NCBI GenBank assembly: GCA_021770065.1
Contig: JAETRR010000002.1
Location: forward strand, 1-64,000
Length of the DNA: 64,000 nucleotides
Direction of reading: 5' to 3'
Source of the DNA: Lachnoclostridium sp.
GTDB taxonomy: Bacteria > Bacillota > Clostridia > Lachnospirales > Lachnospiraceae
Part shown: piece by piece, positions 55,543-64,000 of the stretch
Layout of the letters: every line of letters begins with the position of its first letter
Numbering within the stretch: position 1 is the first letter of the stretch
Position numbers and translations under genes: made by a program
Notes under the pieces: generated by a model
Database searches by the model: none
Told to the model about the DNA's origin: nothing
The model's input: only the letters and a program-made list of their open reading frames with translations

Positions 55543-56973
55543 ATGCAGGAATTAACCATCAGTCTGAATTCAAAAAGCAGAACCCCTTTATATGAGCAAA
55601 TCTACAATTACATCAAGCAGGACATTCAGACCGGCCGTATCAAGGCAAAGGAAAAGCTGCCGTCCAGCCGGGCGCTGTCCGCATACCTGGAGGTGAGCCG
55701 CAGCACGGTGGATCTGGCTTATGAGCAGCTTTTGTCGGAAGGGTATCTGGAATCTGTTCCCTGTAAGGGTTACTATGCATGCCAGATAGAAGCGCTTTAC
55801 CGGTTCCGAAAGGAGACGGCGGCAGAGGCTTTGGCGCCCTCCCGGGAAGAAAGTGCCTGTGATTACGATTTCACCCCCAATGGCATTGATCTGGACAGCT
55901 TCCCCTACGGAACCTGGCGCAAAATCACCCGGAACATTCTCCTGGATGATAACAAAGATCTGTTTCAATTGGGAGACGCAAAAGGAGAGTGGGAACTTAG
56001 AGCGGCAATCACCAGCTACCTTCATCAGGCCCGCGGCGTAAACTGCCGTCCGGATCAGGTAATTATCGGAGCGGGAAACGATTATCTGCTGCTGCTGCTG
56101 TCCGCTGTTCTGGGAACGGATTACCGGATCGCCATGGAGACTCCAACCTACAAGCACGCCTACAAAATCTTTGAACAGCTCGGTTATTCCCTGTGCACGG
56201 TACCCATGGATGCATCCGGAATGCAGGTGTCCGGACTCGAACGATCGGGAGCCGGAATTGCCTATGTGATGCCTTCCCACCAGTATCCCCTGGGAATCGT
56301 AATGCCCATCAAGCGCCGTCTGGAGCTTCTCTCCTGGGCAGCCCGGGAAGAGGGGCGCTATATTATAGAGGACGATTACGACAGCGAATTCCGTTACAAA
56401 GGAAAGCCTGTTCCGGCCCTTAAGGGAACGGATCAGAGAGAAAAAGTTATTTATCTTGGAACTTTCTCCAAATCCATCGCTCCGGCCATCCGGATCAGCT
56501 ATCTGGTTCTGCCGGAAGGGCTGCTTAAGGACTGTGAAAAGGCTCTTTTAAAGTTTTCCTCCACTGTATCCCGGATTGACCAGATGACTCTGTACCAGTT
56601 TTTAAAGGAAGGGTATTACGAGCGGCACCTGAACCGGATGCGCGCAATCTATGGAAGAAAGCATGAACTTCTTCTGAGAGAACTGAAAAAGATGTCCGGC
56701 TTCTGCCGTGTCACCGGAGAACATGCAGGCGTTCATCTGCTGGTGGAATTTACGAACGGCATGACGGAAAAGGAAGGTATTAAGAGAGCCCGGGCCGAGG
56801 GCGTGAAGGTCTACCCGCTGTCGGAATACGAGATTGGAAATTCGGCGGCCGTTCACGGACAGACGCATCAGAGTTCTACCGTTATTCTCGGCTATGCCAC
56901 ACTTTCCGAGGAAGAGCTTGCGGAAGCGGCCGGAAGGCTTCGAAGGGCCTGGGGCACAGTTGTTCCCAAGTAA
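55543..56973 (+). CDS. MocR/GabR-type regulator (GntR-aminotransferase fusion)
   Basis: This 476-aa protein fuses an N-terminal GntR winged helix (LYEQIYNYIKQDIQTGRIKAKEKLPSSRALSAYLEVSRSTV) to a fold-type I aminotransferase domain. The pyridoxal-phosphate lysine lies in LGTFSKSIAPAIRISYLV, with the phosphate-binding region IIEDDYDSEFRYKG upstream. MocR proteins control pyridoxal phosphate or GABA genes, but no target is visible here. The ribosome site is a weak AAGG. A terminator follows. Confidence 0.92.
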   Translation: MQELTISLNSKSRTPLYEQIYNYIKQDIQTGRIKAKEKLPSSRALSAYLEVSRSTVDLAYEQLLSEGYLESVPCKGYYACQIEALYRFRKETAAEALAPSREESACDYDFTPNGIDLDSFPYGTWRKITRNILLDDNKDLFQLGDAKGEWELRAAITSYLHQARGVNCRPDQVIIGAGNDYLLLLLSAVLGTDYRIAMETPTYKHAYKIFEQLGYSLCTVPMDASGMQVSGLERSGAGIAYVMPSHQYPLGIVMPIKRRLELLSWAAREEGRYIIEDDYDSEFRYKGKPVPALKGTDQREKVIYLGTFSKSIAPAIRISYLVLPEGLLKDCEKALLKFSSTVSRIDQMTLYQFLKEGYYERHLNRMRAIYGRKHELLLRELKKMSGFCRVTGEHAGVHLLVEFTNGMTEKEGIKRARAEGVKVYPLSEYEIGNSAAVHGQTHQSSTVILGYATLSEEELAEAAGRLRRAWGTVVPK

Positions 56974-57001
56974 ATTGATTTATCCGCAGTAAGAAAAACG
57001 G

Positions 57002-57046
57002 GCTTTATTTTTGTGTGATCTACACAAAAATAAAGCTTTCTTTTTT
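57002..57046 (+). terminator. Terminator after MocR gene
   Basis: GCTTTATTTTTGTG pairs with CACAAAAATAAAGC, a perfect 14-bp stem, followed by TTTCTTTTTT. Confidence 0.85.
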
Positions 57047-57083
57047 ACATCTGAATCGAGTTGCACAAAACAATGGGAGAAAC

Positions 57084-57290
57084 ATGAAATTAATTTCAAA
57101 AATTTTCCGGATGATTGACGAAGTTTCATTTGTATTTTATGATGAACCTAACGCGCGCGGAAAAAATGGAAACCAAAGAAATACTGACAAAAAAGAAAGG
57201 GATTTTACAAAAGAATTCTCAAACGCTTTCAAACACATTACAAACCTGGGGAAACGAAAGCAGATGAGAGTACTGTACAAAAGAAAGTAG
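57084..57290 (+). CDS. Small basic protein before PTS EIIC
   Basis: I do not recognise this 68-aa protein (KLISKIFRMIDEVSFVFYDE at the start, then a lysine-rich tail). The ATG at 57084 follows GGGAGA. It ends 7 bases before the EIIC gene and is probably in its operon. It has no membrane segment and no EIIA-like motif. It could be a regulator or a leftover. Confidence 0.55.
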   Translation: MKLISKIFRMIDEVSFVFYDEPNARGKNGNQRNTDKKERDFTKEFSNAFKHITNLGKRKQMRVLYKRK

Positions 57291-57297
57291 GGAAGAA

Positions 57298-58725
57298 ATG
57301 AATATTATCACAAGCATTTGGAACGTAATGTTCAACAATATCCTGTCACAGCCGGCGATTTTTATCGGCCTCATCGTTGTCATAGGATATATCCTTTTAA
57401 AGCGGAAATGGTATGAGTCCGCAGCCGGATTTATCAAAGCCGTGGTCGGATATCAGATCCTGCAGCTGGGTGCCTCATCACTGAAAAATACGGTGGATCC
57501 GCTTCTTAAGGGGATTCAGCAGAAGTGGTCCGTGGAGGCCGTTGTCATTGATCCGAATTTCGGACTGACGGCAGCCAACAGCGCACTGGAAAGCATTGGA
57601 GTGACTACCTCTTTTGCCATGGTTACACTTTTGATTGCATTTATCTGGAATATTGTACTTGTATTTTTTCGGAAATATACGAAGGTACGGACACTCTTCA
57701 CTACCGGCCACATTATGGTGAAGCAGTCCACAGTGGCAACATGGATCATTTTCTTCCTGATTCCGGAGCTTCGGAATATGGGAGGAATCGTGCTTATCGG
57801 CCTCCTGTGCGGAACTTACTGGTCGGTATTCTCCAATCTGACCGTAGAGGCCACCCAGGAACTGACAGAAGGATCCGGATTTGCAATAGGCCATCAGCAG
57901 ATGCTCGGCGTATGGTTTGCCTACCGCTTTGGCAGTCTGTTCAGGGGAAAGGAGAAGAAAGAAGAGAAGGGAATCAGGCTCGGCGGCGCCTTAAAGGTTC
58001 TGGACGATTATGTCGTATCCACAACCCTGATTATGCTTCTGTTCTTTGGAGTCATTATGATAATTCTGGGGCCGGGGATGATGCACGAGGTGGATGAGGC
58101 CAACTTTGGAAATCTGGCTTTCCCGGTATATATTTTCCAGAGATGTACCTCTTTTGCCGTATCACTGGTGGTATTGAAGACAGGTATCCGTATGTTTGTG
58201 GGAGAGATGGTGGAGTCCTTCGAGGGAATCTCCGGCTCCATTTTGAAGGGTTCCCTTCCGGCTGTGGACTGTGCGGCTACATACTCCTTCGGAGATCCCA
58301 ATGCCGTGACTTTAGGTTTTCTCTTCGGTGCGTTAGGCCAGCTGATCGCAATTGTCGGTCTGCTTGTGTTCAAATCTCCGCTGATGATTATTCCGGGTTT
58401 TGTACCTCTGTTCTATGACAATGCCACTATCGGTCTTTACGCCAACATGAAGGGAGGGTTCAGGGCGCTTCTGGTATGCTGTCTGGGATCGGGTCTGTTA
58501 CAGGTTTTAGGAAGTGCTGTGGCTATTATAATGTTCCAGATGGGATCCTTCGGCGGTTATGTGGGCAATCTGGACTGGGCTACTCTCTGGCCGGCTATGG
58601 GCGCCATGATCAAATATCTCACCGTACCGGGGGTGGTGCTGTGTATCGTCGGAATGCTGATTATCCCTCAGCTGCAGTATCGGAGGAACAAAAAGGATTA
58701 CTTCACCCTTGGCATGGAGGATTAA
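57298..58725 (+). CDS. PTS EIIC, ascorbate/SgaT type
   Basis: This 475-aa membrane permease belongs to the UlaA/SgaT family, the EIIC for ascorbate and related sugar acids. About ten helices are seen, with FIGLIVVIGYILLKRKWYESAAGFIKA near the start and the conserved AHQQ-like segment FAIGHQQMLGVWFAY and PAVDCAATYSFGDPNAVTLGF. The EIIB partner lies downstream after repeat B. No EIIA gene is in the cluster. The neighbouring sulfotransferase hints at a sulfated substrate, which is inference. Confidence 0.9.
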   Translation: MNIITSIWNVMFNNILSQPAIFIGLIVVIGYILLKRKWYESAAGFIKAVVGYQILQLGASSLKNTVDPLLKGIQQKWSVEAVVIDPNFGLTAANSALESIGVTTSFAMVTLLIAFIWNIVLVFFRKYTKVRTLFTTGHIMVKQSTVATWIIFFLIPELRNMGGIVLIGLLCGTYWSVFSNLTVEATQELTEGSGFAIGHQQMLGVWFAYRFGSLFRGKEKKEEKGIRLGGALKVLDDYVVSTTLIMLLFFGVIMIILGPGMMHEVDEANFGNLAFPVYIFQRCTSFAVSLVVLKTGIRMFVGEMVESFEGISGSILKGSLPAVDCAATYSFGDPNAVTLGFLFGALGQLIAIVGLLVFKSPLMIIPGFVPLFYDNATIGLYANMKGGFRALLVCCLGSGLLQVLGSAVAIIMFQMGSFGGYVGNLDWATLWPAMGAMIKYLTVPGVVLCIVGMLIIPQLQYRRNKKDYFTLGMED

Positions 58726-58743
58726 AAAACAGCGCAGTTTGGG

Positions 58744-58878
58744 TACTGCGGAACTGGATAAACAGCAGGACATGAAGAATGCACAGAAGGATTTACGGAC
58801 GCAGGATAATGCGGCCGGAAATTCTTCTAGATAAGGATGCATGATTCAGGTACTGCGGAACTGGAATAGAAAGGAAAA
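58744..58878 (+). repeat. Intergenic element, family B copy 2
   Basis: This sits between the EIIC and EIIB genes. The repeat GGTACTGCGGAACTGGA occurs at both ends (about 58752 and 58859), around the hairpin AGAAGGATTTACGG/CCGGAAATTCTTCT. Compared with copy 1 (38535), the stem has one A-T pair changed to T-A, a compensatory change. Confidence 0.75.
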
Positions 58879-58886
58879 CAAAAGAT

Positions 58887-59168
58887 ATGTTAAAAGTATT
58901 AGTTGCATGCGGATGCGGAATGGGAAGTTCACAGTTACTGAAGAAAAACTGCTCAACAGTATTAAAAAATCTCGGCATAGAGCACACGGTTCATCACACC
59001 AGTATTGACGAGGCCAAGTCAACAGCCCACGACTATGATTTAATCGTAGTAGGCGAAAACTTTGTGAACCATCTGAAAGTAAAAGAGGGCACCATCGTAA
59101 TCGGCCTGAAGAATCTTATGAACAAAAAAGAATTGGAAACAAAACTGAAAGAAAGCGGAGTCGTCTAG
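58887..59168 (+). CDS. PTS EIIB, ascorbate/lactose type
   Basis: This 93-aa cytoplasmic EIIB carries the phosphate to the sugar during transport. The phospho-cysteine lies in the P-loop VACGCGMGSSQLLKKN. The length fits the SgaB/UlaB group. It pairs with the upstream EIIC gene. A matching EIIA is not visible in the window. Confidence 0.93.
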   Translation: MLKVLVACGCGMGSSQLLKKNCSTVLKNLGIEHTVHHTSIDEAKSTAHDYDLIVVGENFVNHLKVKEGTIVIGLKNLMNKKELETKLKESGVV

Positions 59169-59254
59169 TACAGGCTATGAGAAAAACGGGCCGGTTAATT
59201 GATCCGGTTTTCATATAGCTGTACGCAAAGTCAGACTGGATTGGAGTATGTATT

Positions 59255-60223
59255 ATGAGGCAGATGGATGAGGAAGAGCTTGCCGTGATTGCGGAAGTGG
59301 CAAGGATGTATTATATAGAGGGAATGTCACAGCTGGACATTGCCAATATCCTCTTTTTTTCCAAAGCCAAAGTATCCCGTGCGCTTCGGATTGCGCGGGA
59401 GGAACATATTGTAGAGTTTCAAATCAATTATCCCTTAAAACGTTCCATTAAACTGGAAACAGAGTTAAAGCGCAAATACGGGTTAAAGGAGGCACTGGTC
59501 GTCACGGATCTGTATGAAAATCGGAATTCGGATATTTCCATCAAGCGGATAGGAGAAATGACAGCCAGCTATCTGGACGAAACTTTAAAGGACGGAGATT
59601 CTATCGGAATCGCCTGGGGAAGGACTATGTATCAGACGGTACGCCAATTAAAGCCCTCATCTTCCAGAAGAATCCAGGTATTGCAGCTCATGGGAAATTC
59701 CATGGACGATTATCATATGGACATCGATGTGACAACCCTTACGGAGCGGATGGCCCGCACCTTTCAAGGATGCGCCGTCAGGCTGTATGCCCCTATGTAT
59801 GTCAACAGTGATATTGTGAGAAAAGAGCTCTTAAAAGAGCCTGTTATCCGGAAGACCATGGATAAAATAAAGAATATAGACTATGCGCTGACCGGCATTG
59901 CCGATGTATCCCTGGAGCACCCAAAGAGTACCTGGGCCGGCTATCTGACGGAACGGAAGAAACAGGATTTGATGCGTAAGGGCGCCGTGGGGTATCTCTG
60001 CGGCTATTTCCTGGACAAAAACGGAAATAAGCTGTCCGATCCCATCAACGACAAGATTATCGGCATTCCCTTTGAGGATCTGAAAAAAGTACCGCACATC
60101 ATTGCGGCGGCCGGGGGTCTTGATAAAACCAATGCCATCTCTGCGGCTTTAAGGGGAAACCTGATTCATTGTTTAATCACAGACAGCCGGATAGCAGAAA
60201 AGCTAGTGGCTATGGACAGCTGA
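59255..60223 (+). CDS. SorC-family sugar-responsive regulator
   Basis: This 322-aa regulator has an N-terminal helix-turn-helix (YYIEGMSQLDIANILFFSKAKVSRALRIAREE, about 22-53) and a sugar-phosphate-binding domain (about 60-320, with DSIGIAWGRTMYQTVRQL and HIIAAAGGLDKTNAISAALRG). It probably controls the surrounding PTS and sulfotransferase genes in response to the imported sugar. The length and layout are typical. Confidence 0.9.
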   Translation: MRQMDEEELAVIAEVARMYYIEGMSQLDIANILFFSKAKVSRALRIAREEHIVEFQINYPLKRSIKLETELKRKYGLKEALVVTDLYENRNSDISIKRIGEMTASYLDETLKDGDSIGIAWGRTMYQTVRQLKPSSSRRIQVLQLMGNSMDDYHMDIDVTTLTERMARTFQGCAVRLYAPMYVNSDIVRKELLKEPVIRKTMDKIKNIDYALTGIADVSLEHPKSTWAGYLTERKKQDLMRKGAVGYLCGYFLDKNGNKLSDPINDKIIGIPFEDLKKVPHIIAAAGGLDKTNAISAALRGNLIHCLITDSRIAEKLVAMDS

Positions 60224-60249
60224 GAAAAGCTGTCCGGAGAGGAGAACAA

Positions 60250-62118
60250 ATGACAGAAAGGATTACTTATGGCTTCTGTGAAAGCCTGCGCGCACAACAG
60301 GCGGCGGCAGAGCGCTCTATGCAGGACGAGTTCGCACAGGGAGTCTACACACTGGAAAAGCCGTATATCAGGCTGAATCCTTATTTGATAAATCCGCTGT
60401 CGGCCGTGATAGCCTTCCGGACCGAGGAAGAGACGGCTGTGACAGTTACCATATTCGGAAAAGAAAAGGAAGGAACTATCGTACACACATTTCCCGGGAA
60501 AAAGGAGCATATTCTTCCTATACTGGGCCTTTACGGAGGGTACGACAACCAAGTGGAGCTGCGCCTTTACGAAGGGAGAGCGCGCACATTTACCATTCGG
60601 ACAGAGGCCTTAGGCGAACGTGTGCCGGAACTTTTGTCTCTTCACACGGAACCGGAATATACCTCTGATGAGCTGATTTTCGTCACGCCGTCCCTGAGTG
60701 CTCTGGCTGCAGCCTTTGACAGATTCGGGGAGATCCGCTGGCACCTGACAGTTCCCGTAATCTTTGAAATGACCCGTCTCAAAAACGGTAATTTTCTCAT
60801 CGGAACCGAGCGCGTCATGCAGATGCCCTATTACATGTCCGGTCTCTATGAGATGACCATGATGGGGAAAATTGTAAAGGAATACTCCGTTCCCGGCGGT
60901 TATCACCATGATCAGTGGGAGATGGAGGACGGGAACATACTGGTGCTGACGGAAGGGGAAAGCTATGAGACTGTGGAAGATATGATTGTTCTTCTTGACC
61001 GGGAGACGGGCGAGATCCGCAAAACCTGGGATCTGAAGGACTGTCTGGTGCCCGGAGAAGGGCCTTCCGGCGGTTATACTCCCAGGGACTGGTTTCACAA
61101 CAATGCCCTCTGGTACGACAAGCATACCAATTCCATCACTCTCTCGGGCCGCCATGTGGATGCAATTATTAACATTGACTATGAGACAGGGAACTTAAAC
61201 TGGATTTTGGGCGACCCGGAAACCTGGCCCGAGGACAAGCAGAAATATTTCTTTCAGAGAAAAGGCGGCGGTGACTTTGACTGGCCATACGAGCAGCATG
61301 GCTGCCTGGTAACTCCGAACGGCGGAATCATGTGCTTCGATAACGGACACTACCGTTCCAAGATCCGGGAAAGGTTCCTCTTAAACCGTGACAGTTTTTC
61401 CAGAGGCGTATTATATCAGATTGATCGGGAAGCAATGACCATTGAACAGCTCTGGCAGTACGGCAAGGAGCGCGGCGAGGAATTCTTCTCCTCCTATATC
61501 GGAAATGTGGAGTGGTACGGGGAAGATCATTATCTGGTCCACTCCGGCGGTATTCAATACTATGGGGATCATGCCTCCGAGAAGCCGGCGGCGCTCCTGC
61601 AGGGCGACCCGAATGTCAGGGCAGAGAGCATTACGGTAGAAGTCCTTCGGGGAAAAGTGATTTTTGAAATGAAGATTAAAGGGAACTTCTACCGGGCGAA
61701 GAAAATGTCCCTCTACCATGAGGGAGAGAATCTGCCCTTAGGAGAGGGCATTCTGGTCGGGCGGATGGGTGTGACGCCGGAATTCGGCACCCTTATTCCC
61801 ATGAAGTCCTGCGATGAGCTGCTTCCTTACCGCTATGAGGCGAAACTTACAGAAGAGGAGGATCGCTTCGTGTTCAAAGCCGTTTTCGAGGGCGGCCAGA
61901 TGGTCATGCTGATGCTGGAAAATGACACGGAGGAGCACGGATATTTTATTTCCACCTCCAAAAACAAATTCAACGCCCTCTGCTGCGGAACTTTTATTGA
62001 GAAAGATCCCAGAAATATCACCTTAAATGTAAATAAGGAAGGAATTAAGGGAACCTTTGATGTGCGCGTAATAGTAGATGACAAGAAATACGAGACAGGT
62101 ATTCAGATTACCTGCTGA
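60250..62118 (+). CDS. Arylsulfate sulfotransferase-like enzyme
   Basis: This enzyme of 622 aa resembles arylsulfate sulfotransferases (AssT, PF05935), which move sulfate between phenols without PAPS. The core beta-propeller includes HHDQWEMEDGNILVLTEG, RDWFHNNALWYDKHTNSITLSGRH and GDFDWPYEQHGCLVTPNGG. Known AssT proteins are usually exported, but this one has no signal peptide. The start MTERITYGF follows GGAGAAC; the track start lies inside the regulator gene. It is encoded 26 bases after the SorC gene. Sulfate exchange on an imported, phosphorylated compound is a guess. Confidence 0.85.
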   Translation: MTERITYGFCESLRAQQAAAERSMQDEFAQGVYTLEKPYIRLNPYLINPLSAVIAFRTEEETAVTVTIFGKEKEGTIVHTFPGKKEHILPILGLYGGYDNQVELRLYEGRARTFTIRTEALGERVPELLSLHTEPEYTSDELIFVTPSLSALAAAFDRFGEIRWHLTVPVIFEMTRLKNGNFLIGTERVMQMPYYMSGLYEMTMMGKIVKEYSVPGGYHHDQWEMEDGNILVLTEGESYETVEDMIVLLDRETGEIRKTWDLKDCLVPGEGPSGGYTPRDWFHNNALWYDKHTNSITLSGRHVDAIINIDYETGNLNWILGDPETWPEDKQKYFFQRKGGGDFDWPYEQHGCLVTPNGGIMCFDNGHYRSKIRERFLLNRDSFSRGVLYQIDREAMTIEQLWQYGKERGEEFFSSYIGNVEWYGEDHYLVHSGGIQYYGDHASEKPAALLQGDPNVRAESITVEVLRGKVIFEMKIKGNFYRAKKMSLYHEGENLPLGEGILVGRMGVTPEFGTLIPMKSCDELLPYRYEAKLTEEEDRFVFKAVFEGGQMVMLMLENDTEEHGYFISTSKNKFNALCCGTFIEKDPRNITLNVNKEGIKGTFDVRVIVDDKKYETGIQITC

Positions 62119-62210
62119 CAAAAGCTCTGCCGCTGTATTTACAGCGTGAACGGATATTTTTTTACCGTATTTGCAGCGGGGAGTGTCAGAGGCTGGAAGG
62201 ATGAAAGAAA

Positions 62211-63137
62211 ATGGCAGATTACGATTTGATTATTATCGGCAGCGGCCCGGCAGGAATGACGGCAGCCATCTACGGAGCCAGAGCCAATCTTTCCGTTTTG
62301 CTGCTGGATCGGCTTGCGCCGGGCGGAAAGGTAATTAACACCAGCGAAATTCAGAATTATACAGGTATGGGAACAGTAGAAGGAGCGGATCTCGCTATCC
62401 GTATGTTTCAGCATACCCAGGAGCTGAATGCAGAGTTTGACTACAGGACGGTTCTTAAAGTCCTGGATGACGGAACGGAAAAAACAGTTGTCTGTGAAGA
62501 AGAGAACCGTACCTATACGGCAAATACCGTTATTTTGTGCACCGGAACCGTCCCGAGGCTTCTGGGAGCGGCAAAGGAGGAACACTTTTCCGGAAACGGC
62601 ATCAGCTGGTGTGCCGTCTGCGACGGGGCCGGATGCAGGGATAAGGACGTTGTGGTTATCGGCGGAGGCAATTCCGCTGTGGAGGAGGCCATTTACCTGG
62701 CCGGATTTGCGAAATCCGTCACGGTGGTAGTGCGTTCTGAGCTGTCCGCAGATCCCATGGCATGCGATAAGCTGCTTGGACGGAAAAATGTGAGGCTGTT
62801 TGCCGGACATGATGTGCTGGAGTTCTGCGGTGAAGAAAGACTGGAGGGTGTCCGCCTTAAGTCTAAGGATACAGGAGAAGAAATCTTTGTAAGCTGCGGC
62901 CAGGTCTTTGAATACATCGGCCAGATCCCGGCTACCGGGTGCTTTGCGGAGCTTGGAGTATTAAACGAGAGAGGCTATGTAAAAGTGAATGAGCAGATGG
63001 AAACTGCGGTGCCGGGCGTGTTCGGAGCGGGGGACTGCGTGACCAAGAATCTGCGCCAGGTAATAACGGCCTGTTCGGACGGCGCCATCGCCGCTCAGAG
63101 TGCGGCAAAATATATGCGGAAAATGGGACTTTTATAG
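62211..63137 (+). CDS. trxB: Thioredoxin reductase
   Basis: This 308-aa flavoprotein reduces thioredoxin with NAD(P)H. FAD binds at LIIIGSGPAGMTAAIYGAR, the redox centre is in SWCAVCDGAGCR (CAVC), and the nucleotide-binding motif is VVVIGGGNSAVEEA. The last part contains the FAD motif VFGAGDCVTKNLRQ. The length is standard. The next gene is a thioredoxin-like protein, so the two form a redox pair. Confidence 0.94.
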   Translation: MADYDLIIIGSGPAGMTAAIYGARANLSVLLLDRLAPGGKVINTSEIQNYTGMGTVEGADLAIRMFQHTQELNAEFDYRTVLKVLDDGTEKTVVCEEENRTYTANTVILCTGTVPRLLGAAKEEHFSGNGISWCAVCDGAGCRDKDVVVIGGGNSAVEEAIYLAGFAKSVTVVVRSELSADPMACDKLLGRKNVRLFAGHDVLEFCGEERLEGVRLKSKDTGEEIFVSCGQVFEYIGQIPATGCFAELGVLNERGYVKVNEQMETAVPGVFGAGDCVTKNLRQVITACSDGAIAAQSAAKYMRKMGLL

Positions 63138-63180
63138 TAAAAAAGCGGGCGGTCTGCCTGCGGAATTGGAGAATTATAAT

Positions 63181-63489
63181 ATGTTAAAAGAAGTAATGGA
63201 AAATGAATTTCGTCAGTCCTCGAAAGAGGGACTGGTGCTTGCGGATTTTTATTCAACCACCTGCGGCCCGTGTAAGATGCTTTCCTTTGTACTGGGCGAT
63301 GTGGAAAAGGCATGCGGAGATAAGGTAAATATTATGAAGCTTGACTTTGACAAAAACAGGGCTCTGGCAGATGAATACAGAATTACAGGCTATCCGACTC
63401 TGATTCTGTTAAAAGACGGAGAGGAAATTAAGCGTATGACGGGCCTGCAGCAGAAACCGGCGATTATCAAAATGATCGAAGAGGCTTAG
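63181..63489 (+). CDS. Thioredoxin-like protein with TCGPC site
   Basis: This 102-aa thioredoxin has the active site STTCGPCKML in place of the usual WCGPC, and the cis-proline loop GYPTLILLKDG. The start MLKEVMEN is 43 bases after trxB; the track's earlier start overlaps trxB and has no ribosome site. It is likely reduced by the adjacent reductase and may serve a special partner. Confidence 0.92.
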   Translation: MLKEVMENEFRQSSKEGLVLADFYSTTCGPCKMLSFVLGDVEKACGDKVNIMKLDFDKNRALADEYRITGYPTLILLKDGEEIKRMTGLQQKPAIIKMIEEA

Positions 63490-63588
63490 ATAGTGTGAAA
63501 GAAGAATTATTTATTCCTGCAGCCCTCAGAAACGAATGAAATATGAGGATGCCTGAATACGTAATATTGGAAAATTGTATTTCAAATG

Positions 63589-63627
63589 AAAGGGGGATGC
63601 TGCTCTGCTTTGCAGCATTCCCCTTTT
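63589..63627. terminator. Bidirectional terminator
   Basis: AAAGGGGGATGCTGC pairs with GCAGCATTCCCCTTT between two convergent genes. A and T runs lie on both sides. Confidence 0.8.
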
Positions 63628-63667
63628 GAAAGTACAACTGACGGTGATTCCGGATTTCAGCTTAAAA

Positions 63668-63940
63668 TCAGATTTCCGGTGCTTTTTCAATAGTCTCTTC
63701 TGAGTCATTTCCCGCTGCCTCTGCTTCGGCTGCCTCTTCTTTGTTCTCTTCTTCCGAGGTCAGGGACACATAGCCGCGCTCGGATGTCCCGGCTTCCTCA
63801 GCTGCGGACTCTTCCAGATCGTCGTCAAAATCATCCTCAAAGGGATCCGGGGCAAAAAACTTCTTGTAAGCAAAGATACCTCCGGCTACGGCTGCACAGA
63901 ACAGAGTAACGGAACCTGCAAATTTAAAAAACTTCTTCAT
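63668..63940 (-). CDS. Small acidic membrane protein
   Basis: This 90-aa protein has one N-terminal transmembrane helix (FAGSVTLFCAAVAGGIFAYKKFF) and a very acidic tail rich in Glu, Asp and Ala. I do not recognise a family. It is encoded alone on the minus strand. The ribosome site AAGGAG lies about 12 bases before the ATG. A signal-anchor role at the membrane is possible. Confidence 0.7.
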   Translation of the reverse strand: MKKFFKFAGSVTLFCAAVAGGIFAYKKFFAPDPFEDDFDDDLEESAAEEAGTSERGYVSLTSEEENKEEAAEAEAAGNDSEETIEKAPEI

Positions 63941-64000
63941 ATCAGATAAAACTCCTTTCCTGCACTTTCAGAAGTGCGTTTTTGCTTCCAAAGTATAATC

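Overview
The window looks like chromosome of a spore-forming, anaerobic, gut-type Firmicute of the Lachnospiraceae (Clostridium cluster XIVa). The reasons are the gene order ylxM-ffh-rpsP-khpA-rimM-trmD and rpmB with Asp23/FakA-like/recG, an alpha/beta-type spore protein, many sugar PTS systems, corrinoid-activation genes and strong GGAGG ribosome sites. No species can be named from the sequence alone. Most genes have near-balanced GC; one AT-rich accessory island lies at about 24.1-25.6 kb.

Layout. 0.0-3.7 kb: beta-glucoside-type PTS (EIIBCA) and 6-phospho-beta-glucosidase, with two copies of a long covarying hairpin element. 3.8-12.4 kb: housekeeping block for signal recognition, ribosome and tRNA maturation and recG. 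12.6-15.5 kb: large surface protein. 15.6-19.3 kb: spore protein, then a structured leader, rtcB (RNA ligase), a tRNA-shaped noncoding RNA in permuted order, and a slipin. 19.5-22.4 kb: XRE and two WYL regulators. 22.5-24.1 kb: TlpA, CXXC peptide and NapH-like ferredoxin. 24.2-25.6 kb: AT-rich island with a frameshifted ADP-ribosyltransferase-like gene, a small gene and a SecB-like chaperone. 26.5-30.9 kb: ASKHA ferredoxin/DUF3786 pair, queT, transaldolase-like aldolase. 31.0-36.4 kb: MATE pump behind two tandem terminator hairpins with a shared loop core, heavy-metal permease, Crp/Fnr regulator, thioredoxin, LysR, YczE-like protein. 36.5-40.1 kb: second PTS/GH1 operon with its own hairpin elements. 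40.1-45.8 kb: gene remnants, CAAX protease, SDR, damaged XRE gene, SdpI/SdpR pair, M20 peptidase. 45.9-53.6 kb: two two-component systems, one with a four-domain double regulator, around a secreted protein. 53.7-57.0 kb: glnS and a MocR regulator. 57.0-63.9 kb: ascorbate-type PTS, SorC regulator, cytoplasmic arylsulfate sulfotransferase, thioredoxin reductase/thioredoxin pair and a small membrane protein.

How parts work together. Three PTS loci import sugars, and each carries a large hairpin element in an intergenic gap; two element families show compensatory base changes between copies. RtcB, the tRNA-like RNA and slipin form a likely RNA-repair operon. The tRNA-like RNA has perfect D, anticodon and T stems but starts at the anticodon 3' strand, has its acceptor stem closed by a loop and ends at the anticodon 5' strand. 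That is the topology of the tRNA-mimic domain of bacterial Y RNAs and of permuted tRNA genes. It is the most notable signal in the window.
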